Shown here: piece after piece, positions 8,797-16,806 of the stretch | Position numbering within the stretch: the stretch's first letter is position 1 | How the letters are laid out: each line of letters begins with the position of its first letter | Assembly (NCBI RefSeq): GCF_001624705.1 | Contig: NZ_JSEO01000012.1 | Span: 1 to 64,000 of the forward strand | DNA length: 64,000 nt | Direction: 5' to 3' | Source: Marinomonas sp. SBI8L | Lineage (GTDB): Bacteria > Pseudomonadota > Gammaproteobacteria > Pseudomonadales > Marinomonadaceae | Translations under genes and position numbers: made by a program | The notes under the pieces: generated by a model | What the model was told of the DNA's origin: nothing | The model's database searches: none | What the model saw: the letters and a program-made list of their open reading frames with translations, nothing else

Positions 8797-8824
8797 AATA
8801 CGCTAGTGAATGGGTTTTAGATCA
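8797..8824 (-). promoter_or_regulatory. ECF sigma-factor promoter P1 of the lipid operon
   Basis: On the minus strand, -35 TGATCT (8819-8824) and -10 CGTATT (8797-8802) are separated by 16 bases. The same hexamers and spacing occur before the ECF sigma gene and before the LON-domain gene (see 10380 and 11082). A transcript start near 8790 is inferred, giving a leader of about 40 bases. Confidence 0.75.
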
Positions 8825-8904
8825 CAATTGTTTAAAATTAGTTTTTAGTATTGGTGATGAGAAAGCCTGATTAATATCGAAGAAAGCTGATACTCAGGCA
8901 TAAA

Positions 8905-8932
8905 AAAAGAGAAGCTTTCATTCTTCTCTTTT
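8905..8932 (-). terminator. Terminator after chrR
   Basis: AAAAGAGAAG at 8905-8914 and CTTCTCTTTT at 8923-8932 form a 10-bp stem with an 8-base loop. Read on the minus strand it ends in a T-run, placing a terminator between chrR and the lipid operon, so the operon depends on its own ECF promoter. Confidence 0.75.
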
Positions 8933-8999
8933 GTTTATTTTGCTTTTAATACCTTGTTTTAATTAAGGTTAGTTAATTTTATTAGAAATGCATGAAAAG

Positions 9000-9731
9000 C
9001 TAGTAAATGAGTTTCCCTAGGGGGTTAAGCAATTTAGAAAAGCCCTGAGTAAAGTGAAGAGCATCACTGACTAGGGTTAAACATATGCAGCCATCTTGCG
9101 TAATAGGTGAATGGGTATGCGCTTTATCTAACCAGATGAAATCTCCCTTTTGATATGTGCCCATATCGTCTTCAAAACTACCTTCTAATAAGAGAGTGAT
9201 TTCTATACCAGTATGAGTATGCTGGGGAATTTGCCCGCCTTTATCTATTTTGAGAAGACTTAAACGCCTTTCATCATCATTGAATTGAAAGCGAGCTCGT
9301 GAAACTTTACCAACCCCCTGCCACGGTGCTGCATCTAAAGAACTTAGCGCTCTGGGAAGAGGTAAATGACCGTCTTTGTGGCTAATGATCTTTTGATTTT
9401 GTTCGGAATGAGCTGGCTCTATATCTTCATACATTTCTTGGTTCGGGACGCTTTCTTCAATCATGCTCTCATCGAGAGGTAGCGACATTATTTCATCAAT
9501 CATATTTTTAGATAAGCTAGAGTCGAATGCTTGATGAGTGCATGGATCAAAACTGTCCATTATGTCTTGCTCAAAGGCTTTTTCAGCGGCTATTTCTGTT
9601 AGTTGATTAACCTCTTTTTGGCACTGTTCACACATTTCAATGTGGCTAGACACTATGATGGCAACAGATGGGTCAAGATCCCCTTGGATAAAGGCGCGTA
9701 AAACAGCTTGAGTCGGGTGTTGTTTAATCAT
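9000..9731 (-). CDS. chrR: ChrR-type zinc-dependent anti-sigma factor with cupin domain
   Basis: This 243-residue cytosolic protein holds an ECF sigma factor inactive until a signal such as singlet oxygen or organic peroxide releases it. Residues His5, His30, Cys34 and Cys37 (HIEMCEQC) match the zinc-binding set of the anti-sigma domain in ChrR. A longish acidic linker (90-110) leads to a C-terminal cupin domain with HTHTGIEI near residues 170-177 and GDFIWLDKAHTHSP near 196-209, giving a second potential metal site. Its start overlaps the sigma gene by 8 bases, the usual arrangement. The signal sensed here is inferred from the family. Confidence 0.9.
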   Translation of the reverse strand: MIKQHPTQAVLRAFIQGDLDPSVAIIVSSHIEMCEQCQKEVNQLTEIAAEKAFEQDIMDSFDPCTHQAFDSSLSKNMIDEIMSLPLDESMIEESVPNQEMYEDIEPAHSEQNQKIISHKDGHLPLPRALSSLDAAPWQGVGKVSRARFQFNDDERRLSLLKIDKGGQIPQHTHTGIEITLLLEGSFEDDMGTYQKGDFIWLDKAHTHSPITQDGCICLTLVSDALHFTQGFSKLLNPLGKLIY

Positions 9732-10347
9732 GGTCTCTATCTCCCATTTGCTGTTTTAATTTTGAAAGTGCAAGTCGCAGGCGTGATTTTACCGTGCCTA
9801 AAGGAATACCTAATTGTTTGGCTAGTTGTTCTTGGGTGAGTTCTTGGTAATAAACCCCTTTAATGATGGACTGTTGAGCAAGAGGTAAAGAGTCAATACA
9901 TCTCAAGACTTTTTCATTAAGCAGATGATCTTTAAATTCAGAGTCATCGGATAGCTCTTCTGTTAAGTCAGATGGCCATATATCATCTGAAAGGGAAATA
10001 TTATCCTTGTGTTTCATTTTTCTGAGAGTGTCAAAGCAAGTGTTACGCATTAGGGTATAAACCCATGTAGTGGCTGCGCCCTTACTTGCTTCAAAAAGGT
10101 GGGCTTTCTTCCAAACTAATGACATGGTGTCTTGAACGAGTTCATTCGCCATTGCTTCATTATTTAGTTTACTGATGCCAAATCGCTTTATTTTTGGCGC
10201 AAAGAAATTAAATAGCTCAGTGAAGGCTTTTTTATCCCTTTGCTTTGCAACTGAGTTTAGCCAGCAACAAAGTTCTGTTGATAATTGGGGTGGGGTAGCG
10301 ATGCTATCATCCTTATATTTCCCAAAAGTCTTTATGCTAGTGTGCAT
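9724..10347 (-). CDS. rpoE: ECF RNA polymerase sigma factor, partner of ChrR
   Basis: A 207-residue two-domain ECF sigma factor. Region 2 runs over roughly residues 33-105 (DKKAFTELFNFFAPKIKRF to TLMRNTCFDTLRK, with the -10-reading WVYTLMRN helix). Region 4 is near residues 150-200 with helix-turn-helix TQEQLAKQLGIPLGTVKSRL. There is no region 3. Together with ChrR downstream this is the RpoE-ChrR pair known for response to singlet oxygen. The gene has its own copy of the promoter it is predicted to recognise, which implies positive autoregulation. It is a specialised ECF factor and not the essential envelope-stress RpoE of enterics. Confidence 0.9.
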   Translation of the reverse strand: MHTSIKTFGKYKDDSIATPPQLSTELCCWLNSVAKQRDKKAFTELFNFFAPKIKRFGISKLNNEAMANELVQDTMSLVWKKAHLFEASKGAATTWVYTLMRNTCFDTLRKMKHKDNISLSDDIWPSDLTEELSDDSEFKDHLLNEKVLRCIDSLPLAQQSIIKGVYYQELTQEQLAKQLGIPLGTVKSRLRLALSKLKQQMGDRDHD

Positions 10348-10379
10348 ATTAAATCAGCCATAGTGATCATTTATAGTCT

Positions 10380-10407
10380 AATACGTAATCAATGAAAATA
10401 AGGTTCA
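10380..10407 (-). promoter_or_regulatory. ECF promoter P2 of rpoE-chrR (autoregulation)
   Basis: Minus strand: -35 TGAACC (10402-10407), 16 bases, -10 CGTATT (10380-10385). The surrounding bases are also shared with P1 (leading G; CGTATT followed by [A/G]G). The transcript start would be near 10373, about 26 bases before the ATG. Confidence 0.7.
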
Positions 10408-10412
10408 CTTTC

Positions 10413-11048
10413 TTATGAATTATTTCCTTGAATATAGGTTGTCAAAAAAGTAGTCAATGATGACAAGCTGTCTGGTTGTATAAAATGTGCCTTCACCTTA
10501 TGTGGTACAGGTAAAACTTCAAGCAGTCTTGCATTAACCCAGTGAGCACTTTCAAAGTGTGGAATTGGGTAAAGTAGGTTTAAATCCTGATATTGATAAA
10601 ACAGCTCCTTCAGTGTGGCGACTAATATCGGCTTCGGCGGCACAGGTTCTGAAATTGAGCTTGTAGGCCAATGTGGTCTTGGTAAGCAATCGCTTAAAAG
10701 TAGTCCATCATCTTGATAGTGAAAGCTTTGTAAGCTCACTAAAAACTCTCCTTCAACATCAATCAAGAGAACGCCATCATCTCCTTGATCAAAGTCCACT
10801 ATTTTTACCAAGGTCCCCCAATGAGAAACTGGGGTATTTGATTCTTGTGCTTCTGTGTCATTTTTTACAGGGTTAGGAAACGCAATCACAAAGCCACGAC
10901 TTTCTAACGAAGCCATTACCATGGTGAGGTACTTAGCCTCGAAGATTCTTAACTTTTGTCTTCCTTTTGGTAATAGGAAGACATGCAAAGGAAAAATCGG
11001 CATATCTGTAATTGGTACAGAAGAGTTGGTTAACTGTGGTGTTAGCAT
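10413..11048 (-). CDS. LON peptidase substrate-binding-domain protein
   Basis: This 211-residue protein consists of the N-terminal domain of Lon alone: ITDMPIFPLHVFLLPKGRQKLRIFEAKYLTM near residues 13-43, and no ATPase or peptidase. Stand-alone LON-domain proteins are widespread and of uncertain function; binding of damaged or exposed polypeptides is a reasonable inference. It has a perfect copy of the ECF promoter (TGATCC-N16-CGTATA) just upstream, so it should belong to the RpoE-ChrR regulon although it is a separate transcript. Confidence 0.83.
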   Translation of the reverse strand: MLTPQLTNSSVPITDMPIFPLHVFLLPKGRQKLRIFEAKYLTMVMASLESRGFVIAFPNPVKNDTEAQESNTPVSHWGTLVKIVDFDQGDDGVLLIDVEGEFLVSLQSFHYQDDGLLLSDCLPRPHWPTSSISEPVPPKPILVATLKELFYQYQDLNLLYPIPHFESAHWVNARLLEVLPVPHKVKAHFIQPDSLSSLTTFLTTYIQGNNS

Positions 11049-11081
11049 AAGTAATTTGACACTTTAATAGGTTTTAATCTT

Positions 11082-11109
11082 TATACGAGTGTCGAGCGCA
11101 AAGGGATCA
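11082..11109 (-). promoter_or_regulatory. ECF promoter P3 of the LON-domain gene
   Basis: Minus strand: -35 TGATCC (11104-11109), 16 bases, -10 CGTATA (11082-11087), again preceded by G. It is the best match to the TGATCC -35 described for Rhodobacter RpoE-ChrR targets. The start codon at 11048 leaves a short leader. Confidence 0.72.
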
Positions 11110-11243
11110 CTTTTACACAACCTGAATTTAAAGAAGCCTAGCCTAATGAATGTGACACCTTGCTAATGATTGAGGTGAAGAGAAAAGCCTGTAGAATTCT
11201 TAGTTAAGGATATGAGAACTAACTTTAAGCATAAGGAAATCAC

Positions 11244-11756
11244 TTGGATATCAAAATACGACATTTAGAAAAAGTCGATGCACCCGCATTAAGAGACATC
11301 TATCGCCATACCAGCGTGACGGAAAATACCTCCCAACTACCTTATTTGAATTCTGAAACAATTGATGGTTTATTTGAGCGCCCGAATTGCTACAACCTAG
11401 TTGCAGAACTGGGCTCTGATGAAGTTACAGCAAAAATACTAGGCCATGTGTCAATTATGACGTCACATAAAATGCGCATGAAGCATTCTGGTGTTTTGAT
11501 GATAGCGGTGCACCCTGATGCTCATGGTAAAGGGATTGGTAAAGCCATGTTGGTTGAGATACTCAATCAAGCGGATAACTGGCTTAACCTAGTGCGAATT
11601 GAGTTAGAAGTACATGCAGATAATGCTGTAGCCATTGCGCTTTATCAAAAGCTTGGCTTTGAAATAGAAGGTGAAAAGCGTTTTAGTATTTTTAAAGATG
11701 GTAGGTTATCCAGCCTCTTGATAATGGCAAGAATTCGCCCTGATTTTAAACCCTAG
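11244..11756 (+). CDS. GNAT N-acetyltransferase, YhhY/AaaT-like
   Basis: A single GNAT domain over 170 residues. The acetyl-CoA loop is VHPDAHGKGIGKAML near residues 91-105, followed by RIELEVHADNAVAIALYQKLGFEIEG. The N-terminal part (LRDIYRHTSVTENTSQLPY) and the NWL-RIEL segment resemble E. coli YhhY, an L-amino-acid N-acetyltransferase; the substrate here is inferred. Start is TTG at 11244 with AAGGA six bases upstream, and an in-frame stop lies just before it, so no longer form exists. Confidence 0.78.
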   Translation: MDIKIRHLEKVDAPALRDIYRHTSVTENTSQLPYLNSETIDGLFERPNCYNLVAELGSDEVTAKILGHVSIMTSHKMRMKHSGVLMIAVHPDAHGKGIGKAMLVEILNQADNWLNLVRIELEVHADNAVAIALYQKLGFEIEGEKRFSIFKDGRLSSLLIMARIRPDFKP

Positions 11757-11821
11757 CCAGTGAGCAAGCTTATCGAATAAAAAATGAAAAGGTTAAACTT
11801 GTAAGAATTAAAGGAAGGGAT

Positions 11822-12742
11822 GTGTTAGATAGGTTAGAAGAGGGTATACGCCCTTTGGTTGAAGATTTTATTAGTGCTGGTAAGCCTTGCTCCAGTGAGC
11901 TTAGTATTGAAGACAGGCGAACTGGGTATATAGCGAGTACTTCTCTTGCTGATACCGCGCCACAGCTATTTGCTGAATATGAAATAAGGCTAAATGGGAT
12001 CAATATGAAGATCTATCAGCCACTAGATGGGACGGATCTACCGCTTTGCATCTATTTTCATGGCGGCTGTTTTGTTAGCGGTGGTTTTTTAACGCACGAC
12101 CCGCAATTAAGGGAGTTAGCGCATCAGTCTGGCTGTATTTTTGTTTGCATTGAGTATCGCTTAGCTCCGGAACATATCTATCCAGCAGCCCATGATGATG
12201 CTTATTTCGGTTCTCTAGCGATTAAAGAGCATGCTCGAAGAATTGGTGGAAACGCAAATGAAATTAGTTTTATGGGTGATAGTGCTGGTGGTCATCTTGC
12301 TCTTATTACAGCGCTTCGTTTGAAAAATAAAACCGATTGGTTACCGAATAAATTAGCGTTAATTTATCCTATGCTAGACCCAAAAGGATTATCTCCTAGT
12401 TATTCTGCAAATGGCTCTGATTACATAATTACGAGCAAAATGTTGCTTTCTGGTTTTGAGCTTTATTTGGGGGATGCTGATTATGATGAACAAGACTCTG
12501 AATTAAATGTTTTAATGAGTGCTAAGTTTGAAGGCTTGCCTCCTACTTATATTGTGACTGCAGAATATGACCCTTTATTGGATGAAGGTTTGCTTTTATC
12601 TGAACGTTTAAAAGTCTCGGGTGTGGAAGTAAAAAGTGAAACCTATCCCGGTGTTATTCATGGTTTCTTCCAACTCTCTGGGGTGAGTAAGTCTGCCGTT
12701 AACTGTATTCACTCTTTGTCTGAATGGATAAGCGAATACTAG
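11822..12742 (+). CDS. Alpha/beta-hydrolase esterase, hormone-sensitive-lipase (HSL) family
   Basis: This 306-residue carboxylesterase has the full HSL catalytic layout: oxyanion-hole HGG at 80-82, nucleophile Ser154 in GDSAGG, Asp250 in AEYDPL and His280 in VIHGF. No signal peptide, so cytosolic. Start is GTG at 11822, supported by a strong AAGGAAGGG site immediately upstream. Natural substrates of such proteins (short-chain esters, drug-like acetates) cannot be read from sequence. It follows the GNAT gene by 65 bases and could be co-transcribed. Confidence 0.83.
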   Translation: MLDRLEEGIRPLVEDFISAGKPCSSELSIEDRRTGYIASTSLADTAPQLFAEYEIRLNGINMKIYQPLDGTDLPLCIYFHGGCFVSGGFLTHDPQLRELAHQSGCIFVCIEYRLAPEHIYPAAHDDAYFGSLAIKEHARRIGGNANEISFMGDSAGGHLALITALRLKNKTDWLPNKLALIYPMLDPKGLSPSYSANGSDYIITSKMLLSGFELYLGDADYDEQDSELNVLMSAKFEGLPPTYIVTAEYDPLLDEGLLLSERLKVSGVEVKSETYPGVIHGFFQLSGVSKSAVNCIHSLSEWISEY

Positions 12743-12776
12743 GCAGTATTTCGCCTTATGACTTAATGAGGACACA

Positions 12777-13148
12777 ATGCAAGATTTTGAAAAACTAATA
12801 AAAATAGTAAAACGAAAGAGTGCTTTAGATCAGGGGAATACTTGGTCAAATGGCTCTTCGACCTATTTAGAAGAAATTAAAAAAGAAGTCGATGAAGTTA
12901 TTGAAGAAATGCCTAAGCAGCGAGACTGTTATTTGGAAGATGAATTAGCTGATGTGCTATGGGATTATCTGAATGTTTTACAGGCGATCGAACAAGAAAG
13001 AGGTATTAGCATTGATTCAGTATTGGCACGAGCCTGCCATAAATATGAAGAGCGCATTTCTGGCTTAGAATCAGGTAAGACGTGGGCCGAGATTAAGCAG
13101 AATCAAAAATTGGTATTAGCTAAAGAGCAAGCTGAGTCACTCATTTAA
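12777..13148 (+). CDS. MazG-like nucleotide pyrophosphohydrolase
   Basis: The 123-residue all-alpha protein has paired acidic helices (YLEEIKKEVDEVIEEM near residues 30-45 and YLEDELADVLWDYLNVL near 52-68), typical of MazG-type metal-dependent NTP pyrophosphohydrolases, which remove aberrant nucleotides as NMP plus pyrophosphate. The single short domain is unlike the two-domain E. coli MazG. ATG is preceded by GAGGA. It sits 34 bases after the esterase gene. Confidence 0.78.
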   Translation: MQDFEKLIKIVKRKSALDQGNTWSNGSSTYLEEIKKEVDEVIEEMPKQRDCYLEDELADVLWDYLNVLQAIEQERGISIDSVLARACHKYEERISGLESGKTWAEIKQNQKLVLAKEQAESLI

Positions 13149-13213
13149 TCATAGTGTGATCTCAAGTTTGTTGGGGAATAAAATTTCTACTTATTGCTCA
13201 AGGAGGGCCTAAA

Positions 13214-13531
13214 ATGTCAGAAAATCCAGTTTTAGAAGTGGCTATATTAGATGTGAAACCGGATCAAAGTGAAAGTTTTGAACTGGCTTTTGCTAAAGCT
13301 CAGACCATTATTATTGGCATGCCTGGTTATCTTTCTCACCAATTACAGCGATGTATTGAAAACCCTAATCGATACCTTTTATTAGTTAATTGGCAGACCC
13401 TTGAAGATCACCAAGTAGGTTTTCGTGAGTCTCCCGAGTATCAAGAATGGAAGTCACTATTACATCACTTTTATGACCCTTTTCCTGTGGTTGAACACTA
13501 TCAAGGTATTTATGCAGGAGCGGTAGAATGA
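13214..13531 (+). CDS. Antibiotic biosynthesis monooxygenase (ABM)-domain protein
   Basis: A 105-residue dimeric alpha+beta barrel protein of the ABM family, with the usual LEVAILDVKPDQSESFELAFAKAQ start and ESPEYQEWKSLLHHFYDPFP end. Members are heme-degrading or quinol-oxidising monooxygenases or simply small-molecule binders. No heme-binding Asn/His pair is obvious, so the function is open. Strong AGGAGG site 7 bases before the ATG. Its stop overlaps the next gene start as ATGA. Confidence 0.8.
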   Translation: MSENPVLEVAILDVKPDQSESFELAFAKAQTIIIGMPGYLSHQLQRCIENPNRYLLLVNWQTLEDHQVGFRESPEYQEWKSLLHHFYDPFPVVEHYQGIYAGAVE

Positions 13532-14037
13532 AGTTAGAGTTGCTAAATGAGAAGCACCTGACAGCCTTGATGGATTTTGAGCTTGAGAATCGTCTTTATT
13601 TTGAAAGTATGATTGCCTCGCGAGGCAATGATTTTTATCGACGGCCTGTGGTGCTTGCTCATATTAGAGACCTACTATCTGACTATGATGCAGGAGAAAA
13701 ATTATCGTGTTTAGTAGTTCAAGATGATGAGGTGATTGCTAGGGCGAATATCAAAGACATTGATGATGAGGTTTCGACAGCAGAAGTTGGCTATCGTGTG
13801 GCCGAGTCTGCAATAGGTAAAGGTGTTGCCAGTTTTGCGCTAGCCAGTTTGATTGAACTTGCTAAGACTCAGTTAGGGCTTAAAAGCTTAACCGCTTGGG
13901 TAATGAGTAATAATCCAGCTTCAGCTAGAGTGCTGGAAAAGCAAGGGTTTATTGAGCAAGAAACCATACAGAATCATTATTGCTTTAACAGGCGTTATCT
14001 TGCTTGTACCCAATATCGACTCAACTTAGATCGTTAA
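13528..14037 (+). CDS. GNAT N-acetyltransferase, RimJ/RimL-like
   Basis: This 169-residue GNAT-fold protein has TAEVGYRVAESAIGKGVASFAL as the acetyl-CoA loop (near residues 87-108) and LTAWVMSNNPASARVLEKQGFIEQ, the block typical of RimJ/RimL-type acetyltransferases that modify ribosomal or other proteins. The target is unknown. It is translationally coupled to the ABM gene and followed by a hairpin terminator. Confidence 0.8.
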   Translation: MKLELLNEKHLTALMDFELENRLYFESMIASRGNDFYRRPVVLAHIRDLLSDYDAGEKLSCLVVQDDEVIARANIKDIDDEVSTAEVGYRVAESAIGKGVASFALASLIELAKTQLGLKSLTAWVMSNNPASARVLEKQGFIEQETIQNHYCFNRRYLACTQYRLNLDR

Positions 14038-14053
14038 TTTATTGTAAATAAAA

Positions 14054-14074
14054 AAGCCCAGGAAAACTGGGCTT
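14054..14074. terminator. Terminator between convergent genes
   Basis: AAGCCCAG at 14054-14061 pairs with CTGGGCTT at 14067-14074. The T-run is on the minus strand, so it mainly ends the Gfo/Idh transcript, but it can also stop the GNAT operon. Confidence 0.75.
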
Positions 14075-14104
14075 AAATCGTATCTAGATTAAAAGTTTGC
14101 ACTA

Positions 14105-15145
14105 TTAATGTTTATGGTGGTGGTGTTCGTGATGATGTTCCTCAATATTTTCATCATGGATTTCAGGGTCTTGTTCGTACCTTACTCCCATATCTTGTCG
14201 TATTTCATCCAAGGTTTGAACCAAGTCTAGACTATGCTGCCAAGTGAAATTAGGGCTTTGAATGAGCTCTTCTTCTAAACAGCGATTGACTTCATCAACT
14301 TCAAATTGATAGCCCATACCTGGGAAATCAAAAGCCACCGCTCTTTCATTATTGTCTTTTGAAATCAAACGGCAGGACTTGGCTTTATGCCACTCTGTAT
14401 CGATTTCAATATAGCCTTTACTACCTGATAGAACCGCTCTATTCGGAGAGTGGGAAATAATAGAAGACTCTAGAGAGGCGAGTGCACCATTATCCCAACC
14501 TAGTAGCATTTGGTTAAGCACGTCTACATCGGTTTCATTTAAGATGGCTTGGTTTTGAACAAAATCTGGTTTACCCCAGAATAGTTGAGCTAAAAAGACT
14601 GGGTAAATTCCCACATCGAGTAAGGCACCACCACCGAGTTTTAGGTTATTAACCCTATGTTCTGGGTCTGTTGGAGCAACAAAGCATAGGCTTGCTTGAA
14701 TGCTGTTTAACTGACCAATCTCTTCATCAGCAACCCAGTCAATTACTTGTTCAATAACAGGGTTAAAGCGAGTCCACATAGCCTCCATTACAAACACTTT
14801 GTGCTTCTGGGCTAGGGCATATAGCTCTTGAGCTTGGTAATCATTCATAGCAAAAGGCTTTTCACACAGTACAGCTTTACCGGCAAGAATACAGGCCTTA
14901 GTTAGTTCGTAATGATGAACATGGGGCACAGCAATATAGATAACATCGACTTCGTCACTATTAATTAAAGAATAGTAATCTTGCAAGGCTAATTCGATAT
15001 CAAACTCTGTCGCAAACGCATCAGCAGTATCCTTATTGCGAGAAGCCACTGCTCTTAGTTCTCCTGATTTAGTGAAGGAGAAATCCCTAGCAAAGTGGTG
15101 AGCGATTTTACCAGTACCTAAAATGCCCCAACGGAAATTTTTCAT
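14105..15145 (-). CDS. Gfo/Idh/MocA-family oxidoreductase with histidine-rich tail
   Basis: This 346-residue NAD(P)-dependent sugar or polyol dehydrogenase relative has the Rossmann motif GILGTGKIA at 7-15, the family signature EKPFAM at 95-100 and the C-terminal beta-sheet domain with LGGGALLDVGIYPV. The last 12 residues contain eight histidines (335-346), which is unusual for the family and suggests binding of Zn, Ni or Cu. A 12-bp palindrome lies between the start codon and the next gene. Substrate unknown. Confidence 0.85.
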   Translation of the reverse strand: MKNFRWGILGTGKIAHHFARDFSFTKSGELRAVASRNKDTADAFATEFDIELALQDYYSLINSDEVDVIYIAVPHVHHYELTKACILAGKAVLCEKPFAMNDYQAQELYALAQKHKVFVMEAMWTRFNPVIEQVIDWVADEEIGQLNSIQASLCFVAPTDPEHRVNNLKLGGGALLDVGIYPVFLAQLFWGKPDFVQNQAILNETDVDVLNQMLLGWDNGALASLESSIISHSPNRAVLSGSKGYIEIDTEWHKAKSCRLISKDNNERAVAFDFPGMGYQFEVDEVNRCLEEELIQSPNFTWQHSLDLVQTLDEIRQDMGVRYEQDPEIHDENIEEHHHEHHHHKH

Positions 15146-15158
15146 AAGTTTCTCCTAA

Positions 15159-15170
15159 TGCGATATCGCA
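15159..15170. promoter_or_regulatory. 12-bp perfect palindrome upstream of the Gfo/Idh gene
   Basis: TGCGATATCGCA sits 14 bases before the start codon, overlapping the leader. Its size and position fit a repressor operator. No cognate regulator is adjacent. Confidence 0.35.
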
Positions 15171-15215
15171 ACACACCTTTATAAAGAGTGATGCGATTTG
15201 TTACTGCTGTTCGAA

Positions 15216-15890
15216 TTAATTTAAGGCTTGTTCAAGTATCTCGAGTCGACTTTCTAAATCTAGAACCTTGTCTTCAAGGTAGCGAACTTTTTCTTCAAGT
15301 CCGGTTTGCTTTTCTGCATCCATTGTTTGTGCTTGTGAACTTGCTTCATTTACATAAGCTGTATTAGTGCTTTGCTTATATTCACTAAAACAATGGATGA
15401 AACGTGATTCACGTTTGCCTGGCTCTCTTGCTAACTGTTGAACATAAGTCACACCATTTTTATCTGATAAAGTATGTAAACAGCTTTCAACTTCTGCTGA
15501 GTTAGAAAATTGGCAAAGACGTCCACTTCGTGATTTTAACTCTCCAGGTGTCTGAGGACCTCGTAATAATAATAAACAAATGATGGCAAACTCTTGTTCG
15601 CTAAATTGTCTATCCGAGAACTCAGTATTACAGAACCTGTGTTGAAACTTAGCTGTTCGACTATTGAAGTCTGACGTATCGACAACTAAGGCTTCTTCTA
15701 TTAAAGCGTCTATAGCTGTTTGAACTTCACCTTGTGAGTAGCTTACAACAGGGTCACGATTAGACTTTTGATTACAAGCATTGGTCAGGGCATTTAAAGA
15801 TAAAGGATATTGATCAGGAGTAGTAACCTGTTTTTCCATTAGGCTACCAAGAATTCTACTTTGCATATCATCCAGCATAACGATACTCAT
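15216..15890 (-). CDS. yceH: YceH family protein (DUF480)
   Basis: A 224-residue protein with two winged-helix-like repeats characteristic of YceH/DUF480: LGSLMEKQVTTPDQYPLSLNALTNACNQKSNRDPV near residues 15-49 and ICLLLLRGPQTPGELKSRSGRLCQF near 105-130. It ends in a coiled coil over the last 30 residues (EEKVRYLEDKVLDLESRLEI). The molecular role is unknown. It has its own start with a modest upstream site and is separated by 70 bases from the Gfo/Idh gene, probably the same transcript. Confidence 0.85.
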   Translation of the reverse strand: MSIVMLDDMQSRILGSLMEKQVTTPDQYPLSLNALTNACNQKSNRDPVVSYSQGEVQTAIDALIEEALVVDTSDFNSRTAKFQHRFCNTEFSDRQFSEQEFAIICLLLLRGPQTPGELKSRSGRLCQFSNSAEVESCLHTLSDKNGVTYVQQLAREPGKRESRFIHCFSEYKQSTNTAYVNEASSQAQTMDAEKQTGLEEKVRYLEDKVLDLESRLEILEQALN

Positions 15891-15899
15891 ACTTCATCC

Positions 15900-16730
15900 T
15901 TATGAATTGGTTTCTTGTCTCTCTATTTTATTGTTTTTTAATGAAAAAGGCATTTTTATTAAGAACAATAAGGTGAGTTTTTCTGGGTTCTTTTCGAAAT
16001 TTCTAGCGTATTGCGGGTGTCCCGTTTTTAGGTTGAGGTCTGTATTTTCATCACCTGACGTATAGGAATTAAAGAGACGGTCCCAAAAACTTAAGAAGAA
16101 ACTGTAATTGGAGTTTGCTTCTTTAGCCAATTGAGAGTGATGAATACGGTGCATATCCGGCGTAACAAGAATAAACCTGATGACTTTATCGAGTTTTTTC
16201 GGTAGATAGCCATTGGCGTGGTTGAACAAAGCGCTAGAGTTAAGTAAAACGTCAAAAATAATGACGGCTTCGAAAGGGATAGAGAAAACAAAAATAATGG
16301 CAGCTTTATAAGCAAGTGATAGTAAAATTTCTGCTGGGTGAAAGCGAACGGCTGTCGTTAAATCTATTTGTGGATCGGTATGATGTACTTGATGAATTCG
16401 CCAGAGTAATGGAAATGTATGGCTGGCTCTATGCTGCCAATATATGGCTAGGTCGAGAAGTAATATGGCTAGAATAAGGCTGGCAATAGGCTTGTCAGCA
16501 AAAAACTCTAGTCGTAAAAAGGAAGTGTCATTTATGGACAAGGCAAGAGTCGCTAGAAGGATAGGTTGTGCTAACCTTACGACAAAAATATCGATAAAAA
16601 AAAGAGACAAATTATGACGCCAGCGACGCCCAATTTGCTCTAGTTTGACTTTAGGTTTGATGCTTTGCCAGGATAAAAAACTTGCAAAGCACAATAGGAA
16701 AATCAGTACTCGAAAGTCGTAATCTGTCAT
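15900..16730 (-). CDS. Sterol desaturase/fatty acid hydroxylase family membrane enzyme
   Basis: The 276-residue integral membrane protein carries the eight-histidine di-iron signature: HRASH-type box His100/His104, HQVHH at 113-117, His131 in RFHPAE, and HRIHH near residue 195. Four hydrophobic helices surround them. It would hydroxylate or desaturate a lipid at the inner membrane using O2. The lipid substrate is unknown; bacteria with this gene usually lack sterols, so a fatty acyl or hopanoid/carotenoid-like lipid is more likely. It is 9 bases upstream of yceH, which may make one operon. Confidence 0.83.
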   Translation of the reverse strand: MTDYDFRVLIFLLCFASFLSWQSIKPKVKLEQIGRRWRHNLSLFFIDIFVVRLAQPILLATLALSINDTSFLRLEFFADKPIASLILAILLLDLAIYWQHRASHTFPLLWRIHQVHHTDPQIDLTTAVRFHPAEILLSLAYKAAIIFVFSIPFEAVIIFDVLLNSSALFNHANGYLPKKLDKVIRFILVTPDMHRIHHSQLAKEANSNYSFFLSFWDRLFNSYTSGDENTDLNLKTGHPQYARNFEKNPEKLTLLFLIKMPFSLKNNKIERQETNS

Positions 16731-16806
16731 GGTGTTTACATCAAACCTTAAGTCGGCTTCTTAAATTAAGAAATTGAAATAATTACTATCTAATTCTTGT
16801 AATTAT

